Origin: Pistricoccus aurantiacus
GTDB taxonomy: Bacteria > Pseudomonadota > Gammaproteobacteria > Pseudomonadales > Halomonadaceae
DNA: 64,000 bases
Assembly: GCF_042682565.1 (NCBI RefSeq)
Contig: NZ_JBHUIC010000004.1
Strand: one strand, 5' to 3'
Shown here: one piece after another, positions 8,838 to 18,089 of the stretch
How positions within the stretch are numbered: position 1 is the stretch's first letter
How the letters are laid out: the number at the start of each line of letters is the position of its first letter
Made by a program: the position numbers and the translations under genes
Notes under the pieces: model-generated
Databases searched by the model: none
The model's input: the letters and a program-made list of their open reading frames with translations, nothing else
What the model was told of the DNA's origin: nothing

Positions 8838-9522
8838 TGATACTCTCATCCTTATTCATCATGACCTCGGCCGAGTCATGCAACCAATCGATCAGCTGAA
8901 AGAAATCCGCCGCGGTGTATACCGGGGCGCTCGCCGCCAGCCTGCTGGGCGCATGCACCCCATAGCTGACCGCGATACGATCCATTCCCAGCGCCCTGGC
9001 CATCTCCAGATCGTACTCCGTATCTCCCACCATGACCGCATCCTCGACACCCACGCCGGTCTCGCGAAGCAGCTCCTCCAGCATCAGCGGATGCGGCTTG
9101 GAGCGCGTTTCGTCCGCGGTACGGCTGGCATGGAACCAGCTGCCGCTGTCGAGATAGGTGAAAGCCCGGTTCAAGCCCCGTCGACTCTTGCCGGTGGCTA
9201 CCGCCAGTCGAGTGGTCGGATTGCGCCGCAGCCGCGTGATGCCCGCCTCGACGCCGGGAAAGAACAGGCTGGGCACCCGCTCCGCCTCGATATAGCGTGC
9301 GGCATAACGCTGGCGCAACTGTTCGGCCTGTGCTGGTGCAACGCCCGGGTACAAGCGCTCGATGGCCTCCGGCAAACCCAAGCCGATGATATCTCTGACC
9401 GATTCTTTTTCGAGAAACGGCAAACCCGTATCCCGAGCCGCGCCCTGCATGCAGGCGACGATGCGCGCCTCGGAATCCATCAGCGTGCCGTCCCAGTCGA
9501 AGATCACCAATCGATAACGCAT
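8827..9522 (-). CDS. HAD-IA family hydrolase, phosphoglycolate phosphatase-like
   Basis: 231 aa. HAD motif I is DWDGTLMD (nucleophile D9, acid D11). Motif II is in AVATGKSRRG. Motif III is the Lys in RSKPHPLML, and motif IV is GDTEYDLEMA. A cap domain lies between motifs I and II. This subfamily sits next to rluC in many gammaproteobacteria and is often labelled gph, but the substrate cannot be told from sequence. It lies one base after the rluC stop and overlaps sppA, so the three are probably co-transcribed. Confidence 0.88.
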   Translation of the reverse strand: MRYRLVIFDWDGTLMDSEARIVACMQGAARDTGLPFLEKESVRDIIGLGLPEAIERLYPGVAPAQAEQLRQRYAARYIEAERVPSLFFPGVEAGITRLRRNPTTRLAVATGKSRRGLNRAFTYLDSGSWFHASRTADETRSKPHPLMLEELLRETGVGVEDAVMVGDTEYDLEMARALGMDRIAVSYGVHAPSRLAASAPVYTAADFFQLIDWLHDSAEVMMNKDESINAR

Positions 9523-9523
9523 A

Positions 9524-10483
9524 TTATCTCGCTTTTTCCGTCAGATGACGTGCGCGCTTCAACACGTCATCGAGTTCACTACCCAAGGGCGCCTTCACGT
9601 GTACCGGTCGCCCGCTCGCGGGTTCCGGAAACGTCAGCGCTGCCGCGTGCAGAAAAAGACGGGGCAATTTCAGTCGTTGCGCCAGCGCCTCCCCCTGCCG
9701 GGAACCGTACTTGTCGTCGCCGAGCAGCGGATGTCCCGCGTGGGCGGCGTGCACGCGAATCTGATGCGTACGACCAGTGACCGGCTCCGCCTCGATCAGC
9801 GTCGTTTCGTTGAAGGTTTCCCGTACGGCAAAACGGGTACGCGCCACTTTACCCTGGGGATCGACCCGCACCCGCCGCTCGCCGTTGCCCGCCTCGAAGC
9901 GATCCAGCCTGACGCTGACGTAATCTCGCCGTGCCGGCCAGCGCCCGGCAACCAGGGCAAGATACTGCTTGTTCATCTGACGCCGCTTGAGCGCTTCGTT
10001 GAGCGTGAGAAGCGCGGGTCGAGACTTGGCCAGCAACAGGCAGCCCGAGGTATCACGATCCAGGCGATGCACCAGTTCGAGAAAGTCCAGATCTTCGCGC
10101 ACCTGGCGCAACGCCTCGATCAGACCAATCTTGACCCCGCTGCCACCATGCACCGCAAGACCGGAAGGCTTGTTGATCACCAGCCACCCCGGCCCTTCCA
10201 CCAGCACGCTACCCGCCAGCAGGTTGCGCAGGTTCTCGCTGACCTCACGAACCGCCTCTTCCGGCGCAAGACGCAAGGGTGGGATGCGTACCAGGTCGCC
10301 GTTCACAAGGCGATAATCCACCTTGACCCGCTTCTTGTTCACCCGCACTTCTCCCTTGCGCAGAATGCGGTAGATCAACGTCTTGGGCGCCCCCTTCAGC
10401 CGCGTGCGCAGAAAATTATCGATGCGCTGGCCCGCCTGGCCTTCCTGAACTTCCACCCACTGCACTTCGCGGCCTTCGGCCAT
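9524..10483 (-). CDS. rluC: 23S rRNA pseudouridine synthase RluC
   Basis: Modifies three uridines of 23S rRNA in enteric bacteria (955, 2504, 2580). 319 aa with an N-terminal S4 RNA-binding domain (about residues 18-80) and the catalytic motif HRLDRDTSG, with D142 as the expected catalytic Asp. The ATG at 10483 has a GGGAG site seven bases upstream; an ATG seven codons earlier lacks one. It is divergent from rne across a long leader region, the same neighbourhood as in E. coli. Confidence 0.94.
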   Translation of the reverse strand: MAEGREVQWVEVQEGQAGQRIDNFLRTRLKGAPKTLIYRILRKGEVRVNKKRVKVDYRLVNGDLVRIPPLRLAPEEAVREVSENLRNLLAGSVLVEGPGWLVINKPSGLAVHGGSGVKIGLIEALRQVREDLDFLELVHRLDRDTSGCLLLAKSRPALLTLNEALKRRQMNKQYLALVAGRWPARRDYVSVRLDRFEAGNGERRVRVDPQGKVARTRFAVRETFNETTLIEAEPVTGRTHQIRVHAAHAGHPLLGDDKYGSRQGEALAQRLKLPRLFLHAAALTFPEPASGRPVHVKAPLGSELDDVLKRARHLTEKAR

Positions 10484-11164
10484 GTCATACTCCCGACGGG
10501 TCATGTCTCGAACGAAAGACGCATTCTACCCTAGACCTGGAAACTCTCCCTAGTCGAGCCGCGATCGACTCGGCCTTGTCCGTATCAATTGCCGCACCGG
10601 CGGATTGCTGATATATTTTCGATTCGCTGAAATAGGGGTCTAGTACCCGAATTGAATAGAAGCCTCGACATTGTCTTTATCGAGCAGGCCTCGTCCAAGC
10701 GACCGATTTCGCGATCCGAAGTAACGCTAATCACTTTCGGAACGCAAAGGCAGTAAATAGCATGCGGTCAATAGCATGCAGCTATGGCATAGAGTAACGA
10801 TTAGCAGTTGACGATTAAACGCCACGCCCGATGCCCGTCATTCCTTTGTCAAGGTAATGAAGACAGGTCACGGGGAATCACAATCACGTGCCGGAGGCCG
10901 GCGCTGGCGAATCGATGAATGCCAGGTGTCTGGCGGTAGACCACGGAACCGGCAAGGATGAACGACCTGCCGAGACACGTTCCGTCACCGCCGTGTACTC
11001 AACATGATCTTGTCGGGAAAGTCTCGCGCTCGTGAGGCTCTGCCGAGACTGGGCGCAGTCGTTTTCGCGAGTTGCGCTGAGCACAAGCACGCAGCACCCA
11101 GAGGTTCGCTATCGCCGATCGCTTCCAGGGCGCCTTCCGGCGCGCCTAATTAAAGCGAGACAAC
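10484..11164 (+). promoter_or_regulatory. rluC/rne divergent region and rne leader
   Basis: About 680 bp without a convincing gene; short ORFs here lack family signatures. The region must hold the rluC and rne promoters, but no clear sigma70 pair was found. It contains a tandem AATAGCATGC pair (10756-10765 and 10770-10779). It also contains a stem-loop at 11128-11148 (AGG GCGCC TTCC GGCGC with one bulge) ending about 16 nt before the rne ATG. In E. coli the rne 5' UTR mediates autoregulation by RNase E; a similar role here is inferred. Confidence 0.5.
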
Positions 11165-14100
11165 ATGAAACGAATGCTCATCAATGCGACCCAGCCGGAA
11201 GAGCTGCGCGTCGCTCTGGTTGATGGACAACGTCTGTACGATCTGGACATCGAATCCGGTGCCCGAGAGCAGAAAAAAGCCAATATCTATCGCGGCAAGA
11301 TCACGCGAGTCGAGCCCTCACTGGAAGCCGCCTTCGTCGACTTCGGCGCCGACCGCCATGGCTTTCTCCCCCTGAAGGAAATTTCCAAGGAATATTTCAC
11401 CAAGGATGTCTCCGGCCGTCCCAATATCAAGGAAGTCCTCAAGGAAGGCCAAGAAGTCATCGTTCAGGTCGACAAGGAAGAACGAGGCAATAAAGGGGCA
11501 GCGCTGACGACCTTCATCAGCCTGGCCGGGCGCTTTCTGGTACTGATGCCCAACAATCCTCGCGCCGGCGGTATTTCCCGGCGTATCGAGGGCGAAGAGC
11601 GCACTCAGCTCAAGGAAGCCATGAACCAGCTCGCCATGCCCGATCGCATGGGCGTCATCGTGCGCACCGCGGGTATCGGCCGCTCCAGCGAGGAGCTGCA
11701 GTGGGATCTGGACTATCTGGTCCAGGTATGGGAAGCCATTACCACGGAAGCCGGCAAGCGTCCCGCGCCCTTTCTGATCTATCGTGAATCCAACGTCATC
11801 ATTCGCGCCATGCGCGACTATCTGCGCCAGGATATCGGCGAAGTTCTGATCGACAGCCCCGAAGTCCACCAGGAAGCCTTGGCTTTCATACGCCAGGTGA
11901 TGCCCTCCTACCAGCAGAAGATCAAGCTTTACACGGACGAGGTCGCCCTGTTCTCGCGCTTTCAGATCGAATCCCAGATCGAGACCGCCTACCAGCGCGA
12001 GGTCAAGCTGCCTTCCGGCGGCGCCGTGGTCATCGATCATACCGAAGCTCTGGTCTCCATCGATATCAACTCCGCCCGAGCCACCCGTGGCAGCGATATC
12101 GAGGAAACCGCCCTGCAGACCAACTCGGAAGCGGCGGAAGAGATCGCACGCCAACTGCGCCTGCGGGATATCGGCGGTCTGGTGGTCATCGATTTCATCG
12201 ACATGGGACCGGCGCGCAACCAGCGGGAAGTCGAGAACCGCATGCGCGATGCCCTCAAGATCGACCGCGCCCGGGTGCAGATCGGTCGCATTTCCCGTTT
12301 CGGCCTGATGGAGATGTCTCGCCAACGGCTGCGCCCCTCCCTGGGCGAAACCAGCGGTGTGGTCTGCCCCCGCTGCGACGGTCAGGGCACCATCCGCGAC
12401 GTGCGTTCGCTTTCCCTGTCGATCCTGCGGCTCATGGAAGAAGAAGCCATGAAGGAGCACAGCTCCCAGATCCGCGCCATCTTGCCGATACCGGTAGCTA
12501 CCTACTTGCTCAATGAGAAACGCGCCGTACTGACGGATCTCGAGCGTCGCCAGAAGGTAGAGATCGTACTGATACCCAGCCCGGATATGGATACGCCTCA
12601 CTACGACGTTCAACGCCTGCGCAACGATCAGCTGAGCGACGAGGACGGCAACGTCTCGAGCTTCGAGCTATCTACGGAAACCGACGTCGGGCAGGAACCG
12701 GATCCAAGTTTCGCCAAGCCCGTCGCACGTCCCGAAGCGGCGGTCAAGAGCGTGATACACGATGCGCCAGCGCCGGCCTCGCTGCAGCGCGAACCGACAC
12801 CCGCAAAACCCGCTTCTCGCCCCGCGCCGGCCCAGGCAAGCCAACCCCAGGAAGAAAGCGGCATCATCTCGCGCCTGGTCAAGGGCATCGGCAAACTGCT
12901 GGGGGGACACGAAACCGCCGGCACCAGTCAGCCAGCCACCGGCACCCAGTCCGGCCGTGGCGCCAGCCAATCCGAGCGTTCCGGTCAAGGATCCCGCGGC
13001 GGTCGAAGCGACAATCGTCAATCTCAATCCGCCAGCCGTTCTGCTCGCGGTAATGGTAACAACAGCAGTAACAACAGCAATCGCCGCCCGCGCAGCGATA
13101 GCCGGGATGACGCCACCGGCAACCGTCAGACGGCCCGTAGCGGCAAGTCGGACGCGGACCAGGACGATTCAACGACGAAATCTCGCGGCGAACCCTCTCG
13201 CCAGTCCAGTTCTCGCTCGAATGCCAAGGAAACTCGCGGTCGTTCACGCCAGGATAACGACGAGCGTCGCGATCAGCAGCGGCCTTCACGCGGCGAAACC
13301 GCGGCCAAGCCCGTAACGACCAAGGACGAGGCTTCCAAGGAAAATACCGCTAAATCCGCTGCCGGCCAGGACAGCGCCAAGGACGACGGCCAGCCCAAGC
13401 GTACCCGCAACAATCCTCGGGAACGCACTCGCCAGCACGCCATCAACCCCAAGGCCAAGGCGGAACAGGAAGAGTTGCGGAACGCAGCAACCACGGTAAC
13501 TGACACCGAGGCCGCTACAACGGTTTCCACCGAAGCCGTTCAAGATCAGCCGGCCATAGATAAACCGGCCGCCAAGGCGCCGGAGGCCGAAGAAACTCTG
13601 GTTACTAAAGAAACTTCGGTGGCTAAAGAAACTAACGGGGAAGCTTCCAAGGCCGAGGAGAAGACGAGGGCTGCAGCGGCCAAACGGCAGGCTGACGTAA
13701 AGGAGGCTCAGCCGACGGAGAATACGGCGGTCACGGCAGCAACGCCAGAATCGACGGCGGCTAACGCCGAACAAGCCGATGTCTCCACAAAACCGGCTGC
13801 TGAAACCAAGACAACTTCTGAAAGCAGGCGGGCCCCAGCGAAAGAAGACGCTGCTGAACAGGAAACCGAAGCGCCAGCGAAACCCGTGGAGAATACTGCG
13901 GTAACCGACGCTACGCCGGAGCCGGCCGCCGCACAGGAAAAGCAGCCATCCTCGCCGGCTGAGCTTCCCGCGGCAAAGGAAGCCGACGTCAAGACGGCAA
14001 CCGACGCACCCGTCGAGTCCAGCACCAGGCCCGCCAGGAGACAGCCGGCTCGGAAGAAGGCGCAGCCCGTGGCCGAGGACAAGGTGGCGAACAGGTCCGA

Positions 14101-14413
14101 CGAGAGCCAGCCAGCTCAGACAGATGACACGGCTGCTGCCGGCGCCACCCCCGATGGCGGCGCGTCTCGGAAAGCGGATGACTCCAATACCGCTCAAGTC
14201 GATAAAGCCCAGCCGGAGCCGTTGCGTCCTGTTGTCCACGAGAGCGCCGAGTCGAACCAGGCAGCTGATGATCGATCACCGGAGGCGGCCCCACCGGAGG
14301 CGGCCCCACCGAGTGCGGCCCAACCAAAACGGCGTCGGCGCGCGCACAACGACCCGCGTGAAATACGTCGTCGCGAAAAGCAGCAGGCCAAGGAAGATCA
14401 GAGCAACGCCTGA
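11165..14413 (+). CDS. rne: Ribonuclease E
   Basis: Endoribonuclease that starts mRNA decay and processes rRNA and tRNA; scaffold of the degradosome. 1082 aa. The catalytic half has an S1 domain near residues 35-120, D300 (SIDINSARATRG) and D343 in the DNase I-like part, and the zinc-link C401-PR-C404. The non-catalytic half is long, disordered and charged. At residues 566-581 the amphipathic helix GIISRLVKGIGKLLGG matches the position of the E. coli membrane-targeting segment. An Arg-rich region follows at about 610-760, then an Ala/Glu/Thr-rich tail with small internal repeats. A perfect terminator follows. RNase G lacks such a tail, so E is the call. Confidence 0.97.
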   Translation: MKRMLINATQPEELRVALVDGQRLYDLDIESGAREQKKANIYRGKITRVEPSLEAAFVDFGADRHGFLPLKEISKEYFTKDVSGRPNIKEVLKEGQEVIVQVDKEERGNKGAALTTFISLAGRFLVLMPNNPRAGGISRRIEGEERTQLKEAMNQLAMPDRMGVIVRTAGIGRSSEELQWDLDYLVQVWEAITTEAGKRPAPFLIYRESNVIIRAMRDYLRQDIGEVLIDSPEVHQEALAFIRQVMPSYQQKIKLYTDEVALFSRFQIESQIETAYQREVKLPSGGAVVIDHTEALVSIDINSARATRGSDIEETALQTNSEAAEEIARQLRLRDIGGLVVIDFIDMGPARNQREVENRMRDALKIDRARVQIGRISRFGLMEMSRQRLRPSLGETSGVVCPRCDGQGTIRDVRSLSLSILRLMEEEAMKEHSSQIRAILPIPVATYLLNEKRAVLTDLERRQKVEIVLIPSPDMDTPHYDVQRLRNDQLSDEDGNVSSFELSTETDVGQEPDPSFAKPVARPEAAVKSVIHDAPAPASLQREPTPAKPASRPAPAQASQPQEESGIISRLVKGIGKLLGGHETAGTSQPATGTQSGRGASQSERSGQGSRGGRSDNRQSQSASRSARGNGNNSSNNSNRRPRSDSRDDATGNRQTARSGKSDADQDDSTTKSRGEPSRQSSSRSNAKETRGRSRQDNDERRDQQRPSRGETAAKPVTTKDEASKENTAKSAAGQDSAKDDGQPKRTRNNPRERTRQHAINPKAKAEQEELRNAATTVTDTEAATTVSTEAVQDQPAIDKPAAKAPEAEETLVTKETSVAKETNGEASKAEEKTRAAAAKRQADVKEAQPTENTAVTAATPESTAANAEQADVSTKPAAETKTTSESRRAPAKEDAAEQETEAPAKPVENTAVTDATPEPAAAQEKQPSSPAELPAAKEADVKTATDAPVESSTRPARRQPARKKAQPVAEDKVANRSDESQPAQTDDTAAAGATPDGGASRKADDSNTAQVDKAQPEPLRPVVHESAESNQAADDRSPEAAPPEAAPPSAAQPKRRRRAHNDPREIRRREKQQAKEDQSNA

Positions 14414-14451
14414 TCGGGCTTGAAAGACAACCTGATTAGTGAGAAACGATG

Positions 14452-14485
14452 ACGCTCGCGATCCATGGATCGCGAGCGTTTTTAT
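14452..14485 (+). terminator. rne terminator
   Basis: A perfect 12-bp stem, ACGCTCGCGATC, with a CATG loop is followed on the plus strand by TTTTTATT. It lies between the convergent rne and murB genes. On the minus side the hairpin lacks a T run, so it serves mainly rne. Confidence 0.92.
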
Positions 14486-14498
14486 TGGAAGAGAACTT

Positions 14499-15521
14499 TC
14501 AGAGAGAAAGATACCGGGTGCGGGGCTCCCGTTCCAGGATGACGCCGAAACGCGCCTCGACTCGTGCAGCGACTCGACCGGCGAAATCCAGAAGTTCCTG
14601 TGCGCTGCCGCCGCCGTGATGCACCAGCACCAGCGCCTGTTTCTCGTGCACGCCAAAACATCCTTTTTGCCACCCTTTGAGACCACATTGCTCGATCAGC
14701 CAGCCCGCGGCGAGTTTGACTCGTCCATCCGGCTGCGGAAAATGCGGCATTTCCGGATAGTCTTCCAGCAACCGCCGAGCCTGCCGCCAGTCGATCAGCG
14801 GGTTCTTGAAAAAACTGCCTGCATTGGATAACGCTTGAGGATCCGGCAGTTTTTCTCGGCGAACCGCGCATACCGCCTCGGCGACTTCCAGAGGGGTTGG
14901 ATCGACCGATACCCGGCGAGCCAGATCGCCGTACGTCAGCCGTGGCCGTGGCTTTCGCGTAACTTCCAGCGTCAAGCCGGTGATCGCCACCTTGTCCATC
15001 AAGGCATTCTTGAAGATGCTGTCGCGGTAACCGAAGGCGCAGTCCGAAGCGTTCAGAACATCCTGGCGGCCGCTGTCGAGATGGATTACACGAACCGCCT
15101 TGAGCACCTCCGCCAGTTCGACGCCGTAGGCGCCGATGTTCTGAATCGGCGCCGCGCCGCACTGACCGGGGATCAACGCCAGGTTTTCAATCCCCCACAG
15201 GCCTTCATTCGCCAGACGCATCACCAGAACGTGCCAGTTCATGCCCGCGTCGACGTCCACGCGCACCCGCTGATCACCCAGCGGCGACAAGCAAAGCTCA
15301 TCGAAGGTTGGCGTGATGACCAATCCCGGCAGCCAAGGGCCCAGAATCAAATTGCTGCCGCCTCCCAGCAGGGTCAGCGACCAATCCCGCTGACGCGCCA
15401 GGGCGACGGCCTCTTTCAAGTCCTGCGGCGTCGACGCCTCGATAAAACGTTCCGCGATACATGGCAGACCCAAGGTGTTGGCCCGGGTCAGGTCCACTCT
15501 TTCTTGCCACTCCACCGCCAC
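14499..15521 (-). CDS. murB: UDP-N-acetylenolpyruvoylglucosamine reductase MurB
   Basis: FAD enzyme that reduces UDP-GlcNAc-enolpyruvate to UDP-MurNAc using NADPH in the cytoplasm. 340 aa. The FAD-binding segments LLGGGSNLIL, IPGQCGAAPIQNIGAYGVE and the SNAGSFFKNP motif, whose Ser is the proton donor, are all present. The start is a GTG at 15521 whose first base is the last base of the upstream phosphatase stop. It ends the comEC-to-murB run and faces rne. Confidence 0.96.
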   Translation of the reverse strand: MAVEWQERVDLTRANTLGLPCIAERFIEASTPQDLKEAVALARQRDWSLTLLGGGSNLILGPWLPGLVITPTFDELCLSPLGDQRVRVDVDAGMNWHVLVMRLANEGLWGIENLALIPGQCGAAPIQNIGAYGVELAEVLKAVRVIHLDSGRQDVLNASDCAFGYRDSIFKNALMDKVAITGLTLEVTRKPRPRLTYGDLARRVSVDPTPLEVAEAVCAVRREKLPDPQALSNAGSFFKNPLIDWRQARRLLEDYPEMPHFPQPDGRVKLAAGWLIEQCGLKGWQKGCFGVHEKQALVLVHHGGGSAQELLDFAGRVAARVEARFGVILEREPRTRYLSL

Positions 15522-15994
15522 TAGACCGCTTCCAGACGTTTGCGCAGTGTTGCGATCAAGCCATCCGCCGCCTGTTCGACGCTGTCCAGTACCGCCTCGA
15601 ACCCTTTGTCGTCGCCGGTGTAGGGATCCGGAATCGCTTCGCCGGGCTTACCCGCAAATTCGAGGAAGAGCCCGAGCCGCGCGCGGCTGTTGGCAGGCTG
15701 CAGCGCCTCGAGATTCGCCAGGTTGCTGTCGTCCATGGCCAGGATGTAATCGAAATACTGGAAGTCTTCGGCGCTGATCTGACGGCCGCGCAACTGACGG
15801 ATATCCACACCGCGACGGCTGGCCGCTTCGACGGCGCGCGGATCCGGCGCCTGATCCAAATGCCAGTCGCTGGTCCCGCAGGAATCCACCTCGACCTTGT
15901 CCGCCAGACCCGCCGCTTCCAGCTTGTGACGCAAGACACCTTCCGCGGTGGGTGAGCGACAGATATTGCCTAGACAAACGAACAACACTCGCAT
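15521..15994 (-). CDS. Low molecular weight protein-tyrosine phosphatase
   Basis: 157 aa with the P-loop C7-LGNIC-R13 at the N-terminus and the general-acid loop DPYTG near residue 123, diagnostic of the LMW-PTP family. A strong AAGGAG site lies ten bases before the ATG. It sits between kdsB and murB as in Pseudomonas, not beside an exopolysaccharide tyrosine kinase, so a Wzb-type capsule role should not be assumed. Substrate unknown. Confidence 0.92.
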   Translation of the reverse strand: MRVLFVCLGNICRSPTAEGVLRHKLEAAGLADKVEVDSCGTSDWHLDQAPDPRAVEAASRRGVDIRQLRGRQISAEDFQYFDYILAMDDSNLANLEALQPANSRARLGLFLEFAGKPGEAIPDPYTGDDKGFEAVLDSVEQAADGLIATLRKRLEAV

Positions 15995-16038
15995 CTCGAC
16001 ATTTCTCCTTTAGGGAAGATATAAACAGGTCCATACGA

Positions 16039-16821
16039 CTATCGGGAAAACCATGCTCGCACCCGCTGCAGGTCTTCCTGAGTATCCACTCCCGCCGGGT
16101 GCGGCGTATCGGCCAGGGCGACCTGAATACGCTTGCCGTGGTGCAGCGCGCGCAGCTGCTCAAGCTGCTCGACCCGCTCCAGCGGCGCCGGCGCCCATCG
16201 ACAATATTCCTCGAGAAAGCCGACCCGATAGGCATAGAGACCAATATGACGCAGCCAGACATTGGTCTCGAGCGCGAGCGTCCGCGCATCGGCATTTTCC
16301 CAGAGGTCGGCGCTCCAGGCCTGTCGGTCCCAAGGCAGCGGCGCGCGGGAAAAGTACAGCGCACGCTCATGACAATCGCGCACCACCTTGACCACATTGG
16401 GATTGAACAGGGTATCAAGATCCAGGATCGGCTCCGCCAGGGTGGCGATGGAAGCCTCATTATCATGGGCGAGTCGCGCCGCCACCTGATCGACCAAGGC
16501 CGGCGGCAGCAGCGGCTCGTCTCCCTGCACATTGACCAGGATTGTCTCGGGATCAAGCTCGAGACGCCACGCCACTTCCGCCAGCCGATCCGTGCCGGAA
16601 GGATGCTCCGCTCGGGTCATCACCACCTCGCCACCGACCTGCTCGACCGCCTCGCGTATGCGCGGATCGTCCGTGGCCACCACCACTCGACCAGCGGCGC
16701 TGGCCAGGGCCTGACGCCAGACCCGCACCACCATGGGTTCGCCGGCGATATCCAGCAGTGGCTTGCCGGGCAGGCGGCTGGAGGCGAAACGCGCCGGAAT
16801 GACCGCCAGGAAATCATTCAT
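16039..16821 (-). CDS. kdsB: CMP-KDO synthetase KdsB
   Basis: 3-deoxy-manno-octulosonate cytidylyltransferase; activates Kdo with CTP before its transfer to lipid A. 260 aa, with PARFASSRLPGKPLLDI near the start (nucleotide binding) and NVQGDEPL in the middle, both characteristic. It overlaps ycaR by 4 nt (ATGA), indicating translational coupling, and lies between ycaR and the phosphatase in a lipopolysaccharide-centred run. Confidence 0.96.
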   Translation of the reverse strand: MNDFLAVIPARFASSRLPGKPLLDIAGEPMVVRVWRQALASAAGRVVVATDDPRIREAVEQVGGEVVMTRAEHPSGTDRLAEVAWRLELDPETILVNVQGDEPLLPPALVDQVAARLAHDNEASIATLAEPILDLDTLFNPNVVKVVRDCHERALYFSRAPLPWDRQAWSADLWENADARTLALETNVWLRHIGLYAYRVGFLEEYCRWAPAPLERVEQLEQLRALHHGKRIQVALADTPHPAGVDTQEDLQRVRAWFSR

Positions 16822-17060
16822 GGGCGAGCTCCAGGCTTGCCTCCAGGGTTCTCGACCTTATTTCTTGCATGCTCTGACTTGTTGAGTTTTTCCTCGACAC
16901 TCATGACCCGAGCCTCTTCTTCGAGCATGACCGGAATCTCGTCGCGTATCGGAAACGCCAAGCCGTGATAATGGCAGCGCAGCTCCGCGTTTTGACGGTC
17001 ATACTTCAACTTGCCTTGACACAGCGGGCAGACCAGCATGGCCAGCAGTTCCTTGTCCAT
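16818..17060 (-). CDS. ycaR: Trm112 family protein YcaR
   Basis: 80 aa small protein with a zinc-ribbon-like start (LLAMLVCPLCQGKL), one further Cys in LRCHYH, and the AFPIRDEIPVML segment typical of the YcaR/UPF0434 group. Eukaryotic Trm112 activates methyltransferases; the bacterial role is not settled. It overlaps kdsB by 4 nt and follows lpxK closely, the same order as in E. coli and Pseudomonas. Confidence 0.92.
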   Translation of the reverse strand: MDKELLAMLVCPLCQGKLKYDRQNAELRCHYHGLAFPIRDEIPVMLEEEARVMSVEEKLNKSEHARNKVENPGGKPGARP

Positions 17061-17063
17061 TCC

Positions 17064-18089
17064 TCACCTCTCGCATTGTTGGGTCAGCATGTCGAGCCTT
17101 CGGGACAGCCAGTCGATGAAGGCCTGATTCGGCTGCGCTTCTATCTCCAAGGCCCAATAGCGCTCATCCGCAAAGCCACGACACTTTACCGCATCCTTGG
17201 CGGTCATCACGATGGGCATCGCGGACTGATCCGGCGTCCCATCGAATCGCAGATCCTGGGGACGATAGCGATGGTGATCCGCGAATCCATGAACCACGGG
17301 CTCGAGTCCCAGCGCTTCCAGGGTCGCGAAAAAGCGCGCGGGGTTGCCGATTCCCGCCACGGCATGCACCTCTCTCGCAAAGGGTAGCGGCGTAACGGGC
17401 CGGATGCTATCGTCTCTCAGGTAGCGCCAACGAATGGGCACCAGGGCCATGGTGAAATAATTCTCCGAGGGTGGAACGCGGAGTTTACCGTTGACGATTA
17501 GCGCATCCACCGTTGCCAGCCGCGACAGCGGCTCCCGCAGCGGTCCCTCGGGAAGACAGCGTCGGTTACCGAAGCCGCGCTCGCCGTCCACCACCACCAG
17601 CTCGATGTCCCGCCCCAGAGCGAGATGCTGCAGGCCATCGTCGCTCAAGAGGATATTGCAGTTTTCCTCGAGCAGACGCCTGGCGCCACGAGGACGATCC
17701 GGGTCCACCATCACAGGAACGCCCGTCTGAGCCGCCAGCATCGCCGGCTCGTCGCCGCAGGCTTCGACCGCTGTCGTGTCGGTCACCAGCAGCGGATAAA
17801 CCTCGCTCCTGCCGCCGTAGCCCCGAGAAAGGATACCCGGGCGCCACCCACGTTCCTTCAGAAACCGCGCCAGCCAGGCCACCAGGGGGGATTTACCGGT
17901 GCCTCCTACGGTGATATTGCCCACCACGATGACCGGCACTGGCGCCCGCCACACAGTCTTCTTGCCTTTGTGATAGTGCTGTCGCCGCCGATTGACAAGA
18001 TAACGGTATAAAATCGACAGGGGCCTGAACAGCTTGAGCCAGCGCGCCTCTCGGTACCAGGCAGCGACGATTCTGTCTTCCAGGCTCAC
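17064..18089 (-). CDS. lpxK: Tetraacyldisaccharide 4'-kinase LpxK
   Basis: Phosphorylates the 4' position of the lipid A disaccharide at the inner membrane. 341 aa with an unusual P-loop GNITVGGTGKSPLV at residues 57-70, which identifies the family, and an N-terminal membrane-associated helix. The start is a GTG at 18089 overlapping the msbA stop (GTGA). Coupling to msbA places lipid A completion beside lipid A export. Confidence 0.95.
   Translation of the reverse strand: MSLEDRIVAAWYREARWLKLFRPLSILYRYLVNRRRQHYHKGKKTVWRAPVPVIVVGNITVGGTGKSPLVAWLARFLKERGWRPGILSRGYGGRSEVYPLLVTDTTAVEACGDEPAMLAAQTGVPVMVDPDRPRGARRLLEENCNILLSDDGLQHLALGRDIELVVVDGERGFGNRRCLPEGPLREPLSRLATVDALIVNGKLRVPPSENYFTMALVPIRWRYLRDDSIRPVTPLPFAREVHAVAGIGNPARFFATLEALGLEPVVHGFADHHRYRPQDLRFDGTPDQSAMPIVMTAKDAVKCRGFADERYWALEIEAQPNQAFIDWLSRRLDMLTQQCER

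Noticed and set aside
13286..14239. 317-codon ORF antisense to the RNase E tail
   Set aside because: Its Gly/Arg/Leu-rich, low-complexity product follows from the Ala/Glu/Lys-rich sense strand.
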